Under the pieces are notes generated by a model. It was not told where the DNA came from. It saw only the letters and a program-made list of their open reading frames with translations, and searched no databases. Position numbers and translations under genes: made by a program. 16,814 nucleotides of DNA. Origin: CAIRNS01 sp049508565. Its GTDB lineage: Bacteria; Elusimicrobiota; Endomicrobiia; Endomicrobiales; CAIRNS01. Location of the stretch: the NCBI GenBank assembly GCA_049508565.1, contig JBELAT010000027.1:1-16814 (forward strand). Reading direction: 5' to 3'. Positions 6,899 through 14,432 of the stretch are shown here, one piece after another (the stretch's first letter is position 1; each line of letters opens with the position of its first letter).

Positions 6899-7984
6899 TT
6901 AACGCAGTTTGAGCGAAGCAAAAGCTACCAATGCCAGGATAAACCCAATGATCCACAGACGAACGGTCACTTTAGGTTCAGCCCAACCCGAAAGCTCGAA
7001 ATGATGGTGCAGAGGCGCCATTTTGAAAAACCGTTTACTGGCATGGCGAAATGAATATATTTGAAGGATGACTGACAAGGCTTCCATGACAAAAACTCCC
7101 CCGATAACCACTAATATCAATTCCTGCTTAATAAACACGGCAACCAACCCAAGAGACCCCCCAAGAAAAAGGCTTCCGGTATCGCCCATGAACATCTGAG
7201 CGGGATAGGTATTAAACCATAAAAACCCCAGTCCTGCTCCAACCATCGCGGAAAGAAATACTGCTAATTCCCCAGAACCGGGAACGTAAATAATACGCAG
7301 ATAATGGGAAATCTGAAAATTGCCGGAAAAATAGGAAAACAAGGCAAGGGTCATCGCCGAAATAACGAGATTGCCGATTGCAAGCCCGTCTAACCCATCG
7401 GTCAGGTTTACGGCATTTGAACTTCCAACTATAATGAGCATCACAAAAAGTATATAGCCGACATGCAGATCTAAAAATACATTTTTTAGATACGGAATAT
7501 TTATCAATGATGCGTAGGTTGAATTTGCGGGATGATACCATAGATACACTGCCACCGCTAACCCAAGGACCATCTGAGCAAGAAACTTTTTAAGCGGCGA
7601 AAGCCCATCAGGATTTTTTTTGACCAGCTTGAGATAATCATCACATGCGCCCCACATACCCAGCCAAATAGTTGCCAAGAGTGTTATGATGATGAAACGG
7701 TTATCAAGACGAGCCCAGAGGAGAGTGGATATAAGCATCGAAACCAGAATCAACAACCCGCCCATTGTCGGTGTTCCGGCTTTAGAAAGATGACTTTGCG
7801 GTCCATCGCTGCGTACCGTCTGTCCGATTTTCAACTGCCGAAGCCGGTCAATGAGCACCGGACCGAAAATGAAGCTGATAAGAAGACTCGTTAATATGGC
7901 TCCACCGGCACGAAAGGTAATATATTGAAAAACATTGAAAGGAGAAAAAACACTATGCAGCGGATACAAAAGATGGTACAACAT
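6899..7984 (-). CDS. mraY: MraY, phospho-MurNAc-pentapeptide translocase (lipid I synthase)
   Basis: MraY transfers phospho-MurNAc-pentapeptide from the UDP precursor to undecaprenyl phosphate in the cytoplasmic membrane, making lipid I. The 361 residues match the family almost exactly, with about ten membrane segments. Visible signatures are GTPTMGG at 70-76, the Asp pair D115-D116 in GACDDYLK, NLTDGLDGLA near 193-201, the Mg-binding Asp268 in FMGDTGS, and the HHH triplet at 326-328 in APLHHHFE. The start at 7984 has AGGAG about 11 bases upstream, inside the end of murF, whose stop is 6 bases away. It is the last tightly packed member of the proximal half of the cluster. Confidence 0.98.
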   Translation of the reverse strand: MLYHLLYPLHSVFSPFNVFQYITFRAGGAILTSLLISFIFGPVLIDRLRQLKIGQTVRSDGPQSHLSKAGTPTMGGLLILVSMLISTLLWARLDNRFIIITLLATIWLGMWGACDDYLKLVKKNPDGLSPLKKFLAQMVLGLAVAVYLWYHPANSTYASLINIPYLKNVFLDLHVGYILFVMLIIVGSSNAVNLTDGLDGLAIGNLVISAMTLALFSYFSGNFQISHYLRIIYVPGSGELAVFLSAMVGAGLGFLWFNTYPAQMFMGDTGSLFLGGSLGLVAVFIKQELILVVIGGVFVMEALSVILQIYSFRHASKRFFKMAPLHHHFELSGWAEPKVTVRLWIIGFILALVAFASLKLR

Positions 7985-7990
7985 AAATAG

Positions 7991-9367
7991 TTATTCTCCT
8001 GTTAGATGGCGAAACAATTCTTCCAGATGCATGCCCCGCGATCCTTTAAACAACACCACAACATCGGGAGTCAAAGCATTTTTCAGCTCTATTTCTAATG
8101 AGTCAAGTTTAGAGAAATGTTGAACCGTAACGGGCTCAAGACGGCTGGCGGCGACTTTCATGAGGGGTCCGTACAAAAATATTTTTTCAAGTGGCTGCGA
8201 AGCAAGAAATTCACCGAGCTTGGCATGATACAACTCGGCATCATTGCCCAGTTCCAACATATCGCCCAGAACCACAATCTTGGGACGTTCCGGAAAAGCC
8301 GTAACCATCCCCTGGATCGACTCCTTAATCGATGACGGATTTGCGTTGTATGCATCATTGATCAACAATGCTCCTCCATTGAGCACATGAGTCTCCATGC
8401 GCATCTTCGGTTGTGTAAAATGCTCCAAACCCTGTTTTATCGTCTCTATATCAATTTCCAAACAACTTGCAGCAGCGGCAGCTGCAAGCGCGTTAAAGAT
8501 ATTAAACCGGCCATACACGGGCATCAGTATCTTTACCGTTTTTCCCTGCATGTTTAATTCGAAGCTGGGTTTATCCGGCCACAGTTTAATGTTTTCTGCA
8601 TACACATGGGCACCTTTGTACAAACCGAACGTAACAACATCACAGTGCAAACGGGTGACTATTTTACTCAAGTGCAGGTCATCGACGTTAAGGACCGCAC
8701 ATCCATCCTCTGGGAGCATATCAAGCAGTGCTTTCTTTTCAGCAAGCACACCCTCCAGGTTAACAAAGCTTTCAAGATGCGTGTAGCCGATATTGGTGAT
8801 GACACCGATGGTCGGCTGAGCAATCTCTGCCAGCCGTTTGATCTCTCCGAAAGCAGATGTCCCCATTTCTATAACCGCATACCTGTCTTGCAATGACAAC
8901 TCAAGAAGCGTTAACGGTAAGCCGATGAGATTATTTAAATTGCCAGTCGTACTGAGTGTCGGGCCACTAAGACGTAAAATCGATGCCAGCATTTCCTTGG
9001 TCGTTGTTTTTCCGTTGGATCCGGTAATACCTACAACGGGAATCTGCCATTTTTTCCGGTAGAACGTTGCAAGGTCCCCCAGCGCGCGCGTTGTGTCTTC
9101 AACTTGGATAATCGCAGGAAAAGATGGGAACGGATTGCCCATATCGATATCTTTTCGGGAGATCACCAGCCCGCCGGCCTGCTTTTCAATGGCATGCTTT
9201 AAAAAATCATGACCATCATATTTGGGGCCCTTAAGCGCAACATAATAATCGCCCCGGCGAATCGTCCGGGTATCGGTAGAAATTACCTTGACTACACTGT
9301 GGGGGTCTCCCAGGAGAAATGATCCGTTGATGGCGCTGATAAGTTCGTAGAGGTTAATGTTTTCCAT
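7991..9367 (-). CDS. murF: MurF, UDP-MurNAc-tripeptide:D-Ala-D-Ala ligase
   Basis: MurF adds the D-Ala-D-Ala dipeptide to complete the UDP-MurNAc-pentapeptide. From the ATG at 9367 the product has 458 residues, close to the family norm, and begins MENINLYELISAINGS. The ATP loop TGSNGKTTT is at 115-123, EMG at 167-169, and the DAYNANPSS signature of MurF at 338-346. The frame stays open to 9463, deep in murE, but the extra residues have no Mur-like content. The chosen ATG overlaps the end of murE by 14 bases and has no clear Shine-Dalgarno sequence, which suggests translational coupling to murE. Confidence 0.96.
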   Translation of the reverse strand: MENINLYELISAINGSFLLGDPHSVVKVISTDTRTIRRGDYYVALKGPKYDGHDFLKHAIEKQAGGLVISRKDIDMGNPFPSFPAIIQVEDTTRALGDLATFYRKKWQIPVVGITGSNGKTTTKEMLASILRLSGPTLSTTGNLNNLIGLPLTLLELSLQDRYAVIEMGTSAFGEIKRLAEIAQPTIGVITNIGYTHLESFVNLEGVLAEKKALLDMLPEDGCAVLNVDDLHLSKIVTRLHCDVVTFGLYKGAHVYAENIKLWPDKPSFELNMQGKTVKILMPVYGRFNIFNALAAAAAASCLEIDIETIKQGLEHFTQPKMRMETHVLNGGALLINDAYNANPSSIKESIQGMVTAFPERPKIVVLGDMLELGNDAELYHAKLGEFLASQPLEKIFLYGPLMKVAASRLEPVTVQHFSKLDSLEIELKNALTPDVVVLFKGSRGMHLEELFRHLTGE

Positions 9368-10835
9368 GTAATCGTTCGAGGTACGTACGGGCAACTTCAC
9401 TATCGTTGAAATGCAGCTTTTGGTCTCCGACAATCTGGTATGTCTCGTGGCCTTTGCCGGCAATCAGAACAACATCGTCCTTTTGTGCCATGGTAATGGC
9501 AGCAGCAATGGCCTGTTCGCGATCGAGAATGACTTGATAATTAGACCGGTGGCACCGGCGGATTCCTACTTCTACATCAAGAGCTATTTTTTCAGGATCT
9601 TCAGCCCGGGGATTGTCGGATGTGACAAAGACATAATCGCTGAGTTCCGACGCTGTTTCACCCATAATCGGCCGTTTTGTCCGATCCCGATCCCCCCCGC
9701 ACCCAAAAACCGTTATAATGCGAGCAGGTTTAAGTTTCCGCAAGGCCTGCAATACATTTAAAAGTGCGTCGTCAGTATGAGCATAGTCGATAACCACTGT
9801 AAATGGCTGCCCCACATCAACCCGTTCCAGCCGACCCGGCGCAGGTGGCGCGCATCGAATCCCTTCAACAATCTTTTCAAAATGTATCCCGGCACTCAGT
9901 GCCGCTGCAACAGCCGCAAGGATATTATAAACATTATAAACACCTAGAAAACCGACAGAAACTTTAGCACGGTCATTCGGTGTTATCAGTGTAAACTCAG
10001 TGCCGCGACTGCTGTAATGAATATGATCCGCCCGGACCTGGGCACCACTTGAGAGACCGTATGTAATTATTGATGCTCCGGATACAACCCGACAGAGCTT
10101 TTCACCCCACTCGTCATCGATGTTTATTATAGCAAATTTACCATATGATTTTTCTCCTTGAGATAGACCGGAAAACAGCAATGATTTTGATGCAAAATAG
10201 CTATCCATGGTTTTATGAAAATCCAGATGATCGCGTGTGAGGTTCGTAAAAATCGCTACATCAAACTCCAAACCATCAACACGTCCCAGGGAGAGCGCGT
10301 GAGAAGACACTTCCATTACAGCCGTAGTTACCGCATGGTGGACCATCTCATGCAAAATGCGGTAAATGTCCGATGATTGCGGAGTTGTGTTGCTAGCGGG
10401 AATGAGTGTCGTTCCATACCGGTAGTTGACGGTTCCCATGACGCCGGGGATACGGCCCGCGGTGGCAAAAATAGACTCAAGAAGGTAGGTGATTGTCGTT
10501 TTTCCGTTTGTACCCGTTACCCCGACCAGCAGAAGATGTTTATCCGGATGCCGGTAAAATACTGCGCTTATTTGTGCAAGAAAGCGCAAAGAATCTTCTA
10601 CACATATGAAAGTAATTCCCGGGATGTCGCACGGACGATCAGTAACCACTGCAATCGCTCCCCGGTTCACCGCGTCAACAATAAAGTTATTGCCTTGTAC
10701 ATGATACCCCGGTAATGCAACAAAAATATATCCGTGCTTAACCTGACGCGAATCATAGGCGATCCCCGTAATAACGATATCCCCATTACCTCGCAAGCTA
10801 CAGGATAACCCGTTAACAATCTGTGATAGTTTCAT
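9354..10835 (-). CDS. murE: MurE, UDP-MurNAc-dipeptide ligase, meso-diaminopimelate type
   Basis: MurE adds the third residue of the stem peptide. Its 493 residues show the amino-terminal uridine-binding domain, the ATP loop TGTNGKTT at 107-114, Lys217 in YFASKSLLF as the likely carbamylated lysine, HTDD near 353-356, GCGGDRDRTKRP near 378-389, and GKGHE at 460-464. The DNPR motif at 407-410 is the one associated with meso-diaminopimelate specificity, as opposed to lysine. This tells us the wall chemistry of the organism. The ATG at 10835 overlaps the ftsI stop as ATGA, with GAGG 5 bases upstream. The amino acid selectivity is inferred from this motif. Confidence 0.97.
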   Translation of the reverse strand: MKLSQIVNGLSCSLRGNGDIVITGIAYDSRQVKHGYIFVALPGYHVQGNNFIVDAVNRGAIAVVTDRPCDIPGITFICVEDSLRFLAQISAVFYRHPDKHLLLVGVTGTNGKTTITYLLESIFATAGRIPGVMGTVNYRYGTTLIPASNTTPQSSDIYRILHEMVHHAVTTAVMEVSSHALSLGRVDGLEFDVAIFTNLTRDHLDFHKTMDSYFASKSLLFSGLSQGEKSYGKFAIINIDDEWGEKLCRVVSGASIITYGLSSGAQVRADHIHYSSRGTEFTLITPNDRAKVSVGFLGVYNVYNILAAVAAALSAGIHFEKIVEGIRCAPPAPGRLERVDVGQPFTVVIDYAHTDDALLNVLQALRKLKPARIITVFGCGGDRDRTKRPIMGETASELSDYVFVTSDNPRAEDPEKIALDVEVGIRRCHRSNYQVILDREQAIAAAITMAQKDDVVLIAGKGHETYQIVGDQKLHFNDSEVARTYLERLHGKH

Positions 10836-12523
10836 ATTTTCCTCATGGGTTCCACAGCCTCATCAGGAGCAATTTGCAGATACCGCACCGCCCGTGAAGC
10901 AATACGGGAAAATACGGGTGCTGACTGTGACCCTCCATAATAATCGCCTTGTGGTTCATCGATTACCACTAAGACCGCTAACTTTGGGTCCCGCATTGGA
11001 ATGATACCGCAAAATGAGGCAACGTAACTAGTCGTTGAATATTTACCCGTCCGTGGATCGCGTTTCTGGGCGGTACCCGTTTTTCCACCGACAGAATAAC
11101 CCGGCACCTTAGCCATTTTTCCCGTGCCCTTTTCAACGACGTCAACCAGCATTTCTCTCATAGAATCCGCGACCGCTGGCGAAACGGTCTGGCGAATGAT
11201 ACGCTTGTCACACGCGTACAGTACGCGTCCCTGCGGCGTCTTAATCTCTTTAATTACTTTGGGCTCTAACAGGAACCCACCGTTTGCGATGGATGAATAC
11301 GCGTTGATGACCTGAAGAGCAGTTACCCCAATCTCCTGGCCAAACGAAATAATGGGCAGCGATAATCCGCTCCACTGTTGGGGCAGTTGCAAAAGACCTT
11401 TGGCTTCACCGGGCAAATCAATACCGGTTTTCGCATTAAAACCAAACTGTCGAATATACCGATAGAGGTTATCTTTTCCGAGCCTCATACCAATCTTCGC
11501 CGTTCCGATATTTGATGAATATTCCAAGACTTCATCGACGCTTATCAAGCCTTTTTTTTCATGATCTCCGATGGTATGACCTTTGATCGCATATGCCCCA
11601 TTTTCACACCAGATCATCTCATTGCGTTTAACAACTTTCTCTTCAAGCGCGGCAGAGATGGTAACCAGCTTAAATGTTGAACCCGGCTCGAACATATCAC
11701 AAATCGCCGGATTACGAAGTGCCGACACTGAAGTGCCAAAATCAGCCGGATCGTAATCTGGTCGGCAGGCGAGAGCTAATATCTCGCCAGAACGCGGATC
11801 TTCAATAATAACCATGGCCTTTTTTGCGCGGGCGTCTTTCCAGGCCCGCTCAACTTCCTGTTCAGCAATAAACTGCAGATTCCGGTCAATGGTAAGGGTA
11901 ACATTGGCTCCGCTTAACTGCTCCAGATCAACCAATTTGTCGGTAATCTCTCTGCCGCGACCGTCACGATAGCGCAGTAGACGAATCTTTTCACCGGACA
12001 GATAGCCATTGGATGTCAACTCCACGCCTTCAAGACCGGAACCATCCTGGCCTACCACCCCTAAAACATGGCAGCCCAGTCGCCCTTCAGGATACTCCCG
12101 ACGATAATTTTCGTTAAACCCGACACCTGTGAGATCAAGTGCTTTTATCGATTGCATCGTGGTCGAATCCAGATCATGGGCAACCGGTATAAATGCACTG
12201 TGAGGATTTCGAGCAACTATATCTGAAGGAATGGTAATTGAAAACCGCCGGAGAGATGAAATGATACCGAAGATATTTTTTACCCGGGATGGATCGATAA
12301 AAAGAGTGTAGGCTTTGACACTGACTGCCAGGATCCTGCCGCAACGATCTACGATCATGCCGCGACATGTCGTCTCGGGCCGGTCACGACGCACGATCCG
12401 CATGACCTGACGGGAAATCTCGTCATGATGCCAGATCTGGACAAAAAACAGTCGCGTTCCAATAATACCAAAAGCAGTCAGAATCAACAAAAAAGGAAAA
12501 ACAGTCCGATTACGACTAATCAT
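10832..12523 (-). CDS. ftsI: FtsI (class B penicillin-binding protein, PBP3-like), septal transpeptidase
   Basis: FtsI crosslinks septal peptidoglycan with FtsW as its polymerase partner. The 563-residue protein has a short cytoplasmic tail and one membrane anchor at about residues 8-29. A dimerisation or pedestal domain follows (RGMIVDRCGRILA near 54-65, EYPEGRLGCHVLG near 143-155), then the transpeptidase domain with all three motifs: STFK at 282-285 (Ser282 the acylated serine), SSN at 336-338 and KTG at 481-483. There is no PASTA domain at the carboxy terminus, unlike many Gram-positive division PBPs. The ATG at 12523 overlaps the ftsL stop by 8 bases, with a GGTGA-like ribosome site about 9 bases upstream. 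Confidence 0.96.
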   Translation of the reverse strand: MISRNRTVFPFLLILTAFGIIGTRLFFVQIWHHDEISRQVMRIVRRDRPETTCRGMIVDRCGRILAVSVKAYTLFIDPSRVKNIFGIISSLRRFSITIPSDIVARNPHSAFIPVAHDLDSTTMQSIKALDLTGVGFNENYRREYPEGRLGCHVLGVVGQDGSGLEGVELTSNGYLSGEKIRLLRYRDGRGREITDKLVDLEQLSGANVTLTIDRNLQFIAEQEVERAWKDARAKKAMVIIEDPRSGEILALACRPDYDPADFGTSVSALRNPAICDMFEPGSTFKLVTISAALEEKVVKRNEMIWCENGAYAIKGHTIGDHEKKGLISVDEVLEYSSNIGTAKIGMRLGKDNLYRYIRQFGFNAKTGIDLPGEAKGLLQLPQQWSGLSLPIISFGQEIGVTALQVINAYSSIANGGFLLEPKVIKEIKTPQGRVLYACDKRIIRQTVSPAVADSMREMLVDVVEKGTGKMAKVPGYSVGGKTGTAQKRDPRTGKYSTTSYVASFCGIIPMRDPKLAVLVVIDEPQGDYYGGSQSAPVFSRIASRAVRYLQIAPDEAVEPMRKI

Positions 12524-12773
12524 TGAGATAAATCACCCGATCCTGTGGAGGATTGATCAGCTGTTTCTCTTTGGCTACCCGGTCAAGACGATCAAGCGAA
12601 ATGAGACAATTAATCTTCACCCGCAGATCCTTGTTTGTTTGCTCCCATTGTTCACATTCCCGGCGAATAGTATCTACTTGATAGCCCAGACGCACCGATT
12701 GGGTTTGTTCCCACACATATACTACAACGACAAAAGCACCCATGATGAGCCAGGAAATGTATTTATATATCAT
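12516..12773 (-). CDS. ftsL: FtsL-like divisome protein
   Basis: This is an 85-residue bitopic protein with one membrane helix (about residues 5-21), then a helical, leucine-zipper-like stretch (about 26-65). It ends in AKEKQLINPPQDRVIYL, typical of FtsL carboxy termini. FtsL joins FtsB and FtsQ to recruit and activate FtsW-FtsI. FtsL sequences are poorly conserved, so the call leans on size, topology and position between rsmH and ftsI, which is the standard ftsL slot. The ATG at 12773 overlaps the rsmH TGA as ATGA and has no strong ribosome site, indicating coupled translation. Confidence 0.88.
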   Translation of the reverse strand: MIYKYISWLIMGAFVVVVYVWEQTQSVRLGYQVDTIRRECEQWEQTNKDLRVKINCLISLDRLDRVAKEKQLINPPQDRVIYLND

Positions 12774-13651
12774 AATTGAATAGCTCTTAATTTCGCACTG
12801 CGGGAACGCGGATTGATCGCATTCTCCTCATCGGAAGCTTCTTGAGGTTTTTTTGTTAGTAACACCGTTTCAGCATCTTCCCGGGCTTTGAGGGCGCGAA
12901 ATGCGTGCTTGACTATCCGATCTTCTAGGGAATGATAACTGATGATCACCGCCCGCCCTCCTTTATTAAGCACTACCGGTAACTCATTGATGAGATAACG
13001 AAGACTCTCCAGTTCATCGTTAACGGCAATACGTAAAGCCTGAAACACCGTTGTCGCCGGATGGGTCTTTCCCGTACGCCATTTTGCACTCGAGACAATT
13101 TTTGCCAGCTCTTCTCCGGAGCTTATGCGGTGCACTTGACGTGCTTCAACGATCCGTCGTGCAATCTGGCGCGAACGGCGCTCATCGCCATTGCGATACA
13201 GAATATCCGCAAGGGATACTTCATCGGCCGTATTGACTAGATCCATAGCACTTGAACCAGCCCGATCATCCATACGCATATCAAGGACAGGTGACTCAAA
13301 ACTAAATCCTCGTATCCTGTCATCAAGCTGTCGAGAAGAAACGCCCAAATCGGCAAGAATACCATCAACCGTTTTGAGATTAAATGATTCTATAACAGCA
13401 CGGATATTACGAAAATTCTCACGAACCACATGCACCCTGTCGCCAAATATCGCCAATCGGTCACTGGCAACCGTGATCGCCTCCATATCACAATCAAGAC
13501 CGATTACACGCAGTTGAGGATACTGTTCAAGCAGATGTGCCGTATGCCCGCCACCACCCAACGTGCAATCCACATATATCCCCGAGGGATTGCTCACAAG
13601 TAACTTGGCGGCGGTCTCCGCCATGACAGGAACATGGTAGACTGATGTCAT
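12770..13651 (-). CDS. rsmH: RsmH (MraW), 16S rRNA (cytosine-1402 N4) methyltransferase
   Basis: RsmH methylates C1402 of 16S rRNA at N4 in the ribosomal P site using S-adenosylmethionine. The 293-residue product opens with the family block HVPVMAETAAKLL. It has the SAM-binding loop DCTLGGGGHT at 28-37, DLGVSSRQLDDRIRGFSF near 101-118 and LDMRMD near 123-128. The carboxy-terminal part carries ISYHSLEDRIVK and NPRSRSAKLRA. The ATG overlaps the mraZ stop as ATGA. A GGAG sits only 2 bases away within the mraZ tail, so initiation is probably coupled to mraZ. Confidence 0.98.
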   Translation of the reverse strand: MTSVYHVPVMAETAAKLLVSNPSGIYVDCTLGGGGHTAHLLEQYPQLRVIGLDCDMEAITVASDRLAIFGDRVHVVRENFRNIRAVIESFNLKTVDGILADLGVSSRQLDDRIRGFSFESPVLDMRMDDRAGSSAMDLVNTADEVSLADILYRNGDERRSRQIARRIVEARQVHRISSGEELAKIVSSAKWRTGKTHPATTVFQALRIAVNDELESLRYLINELPVVLNKGGRAVIISYHSLEDRIVKHAFRALKAREDAETVLLTKKPQEASDEENAINPRSRSAKLRAIQL

Positions 13652-14073
13652 ATCTCCAACTGCCCCGCAAGACTCTTAAACGCAGGGTCGGCCTGACGGG
13701 TATAATAATTCTCCCACTTTGCCGCATCCCACAACTCAAGACGATTGCCAACCCCAATGATAATAATCTCGGTCAGAACCTGAGCATACTCTTTAAGATT
13801 TTGGGGAATCAGTATCCTTCCCTGACCATCACACACTGCTTCATGCGCTCCCGAAAGAAATGCTCGTTTAAACCCTCTTTCCTGCGTTTTATCTGCGATG
13901 GCAAGATTATCTAACTTTTCAAGAACCTTTGCCCACATTTTACCGTCATAAATATTCAAGCATGGCTCAAGTCCGCGAGTAATGACAAAAAGGTTGTTTT
14001 TATTTCGAAACCGCGCTGGAAGGAAGACACGATTTTTAGCGTCCAGGGTATGAACAAATTGACCGATATACAT
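13648..14073 (-). CDS. mraZ: MraZ, transcriptional regulator of the dcw cluster
   Basis: The product has 141 residues with two AbrB/SpoVT-like swapped-hairpin repeats. The repeats are centred on DAKNRVFLPARFR (11-23) and DGQGRILIPQNLKEYA (82-97), each with the conserved D-x-x-x-R-x-x-x-P pattern. MraZ forms a ring-shaped oligomer and binds tandem short repeats before its own gene; in other bacteria it autoregulates the cluster. Here it heads the cluster and two near-identical 10-base repeats lie just before its ATG. The ATG at 14073 is preceded by a GGTGGA-like ribosome site inside the second repeat, so repressor binding and ribosome binding share sequence. Confidence 0.97.
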   Translation of the reverse strand: MYIGQFVHTLDAKNRVFLPARFRNKNNLFVITRGLEPCLNIYDGKMWAKVLEKLDNLAIADKTQERGFKRAFLSGAHEAVCDGQGRILIPQNLKEYAQVLTEIIIIGVGNRLELWDAAKWENYYTRQADPAFKSLAGQLEI

Positions 14074-14075
14074 AA

Positions 14076-14095
14076 TCCACCACTTTCCCCCACTT
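14076..14095 (-). promoter_or_regulatory. Two tandem MraZ-type operator boxes
   Basis: The minus strand reads AAGTGGGGGA directly followed by AAGTGGTGGA, two 10-base repeats with 9 of 10 positions identical, ending 2 bases before the mraZ ATG. MraZ sites in other bacteria are tandem GTGG-containing (E. coli) or AAAGTG-containing (Mycoplasma) repeats with 10-base periodicity, usually three or more. Only two are seen here. They overlap the predicted transcription start and the ribosome site. Binding is inferred. Confidence 0.75.
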
Positions 14096-14102
14096 GACTA
14101 AA

Positions 14103-14132
14103 AGTATACTACAAATAGGAAAATGATGTCAA
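14103..14132 (-). promoter_or_regulatory. Sigma70-type promoter of the dcw cluster (PmraZ)
   Basis: TTGACA (14127-14132) and TATACT (14103-14108) are separated by 18 bases on the minus strand. The predicted start near 14096 coincides with the first MraZ-like box, and gives a leader of about 22 bases. This is the best promoter match upstream of the cluster. Confidence 0.8.
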
Positions 14133-14245
14133 CCCAACATGTGGTTCTTTTTATGATGAAAATATAGGAGAAATGAAAAAAGAGATCTCGAGTTTAGTAT
14201 CCAAAAACAAAGATGCAACACTTCGCACAATCATTTATCAGCAAG

Positions 14246-14262
14246 GAATGCTTCGAGCATTC
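14246..14262. repeat. Strong hairpin in the rlmD-mraZ spacer
   Basis: gaatgct (14246-14252) and agcattc (14256-14262) pair perfectly around a 3-base loop. The stem extends through a small asymmetric internal loop with agcaa (14240-14244) and ttgct (14268-14272). No T run follows on either strand in the right place, so intrinsic termination is doubtful. It may stabilise the 3' end of the rlmD transcript. Confidence 0.5.
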
Positions 14263-14432
14263 GATAATTGCTTGTTTTGGTGTCACGGTTGGTTTTTGTT
14301 TCACGCACAATACTATATTGCAAGCTCTTTTAAAGACTAGACTTTCAGTATCATTCGCCTTGGCCACAAGAAGATGTTACTCCTCATGCAAGTCCCAGAC
14401 CACATGAAAAGCAACACACTCACGTATGAAAG

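Larger units (their letters stand above)
14074..14432 (-). other. Gene-free region between rlmD and mraZ
   Basis: These 359 bases separate the response regulator-rlmD unit from the dcw cluster. On the mraZ-proximal side they hold a promoter (14103-14132) and two MraZ-like boxes (14076-14095). Further upstream lies a strong hairpin (14246-14262, extended arms 14240-14272) and a smaller palindrome around 14310-14322. I see no intrinsic terminator for rlmD: no stem followed by a T run. I also see no tRNA-like fold and no credible small gene. A plus-strand reading frame at 14213-14407 has no ribosome site or recognisable content. Confidence 0.6.

Noticed and set aside
7212..7541. 109-codon minus-strand frame inside mraY
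   Set aside because: It is an alternative frame of mraY with no ribosome site or membrane pattern; MraY itself is intact.
9368..9463. Amino-terminal extension of MurF into murE
   Set aside because: The 32 extra residues do not resemble MurF. The ATG at 9367 gives the normal length and a short, typical overlap.
14345..14395. Possible 16-codon minus-strand peptide (MRSNIFLWPRRMILKV) as a leader peptide
   Set aside because: There is no convincing ribosome site and no link to a downstream attenuator. Short frames like this occur by chance.
14213..14407. Plus-strand 64-codon frame in the rlmD-mraZ spacer
   Set aside because: It has no ribosome site, no promoter on that strand and no recognisable content, and it spans the hairpin.
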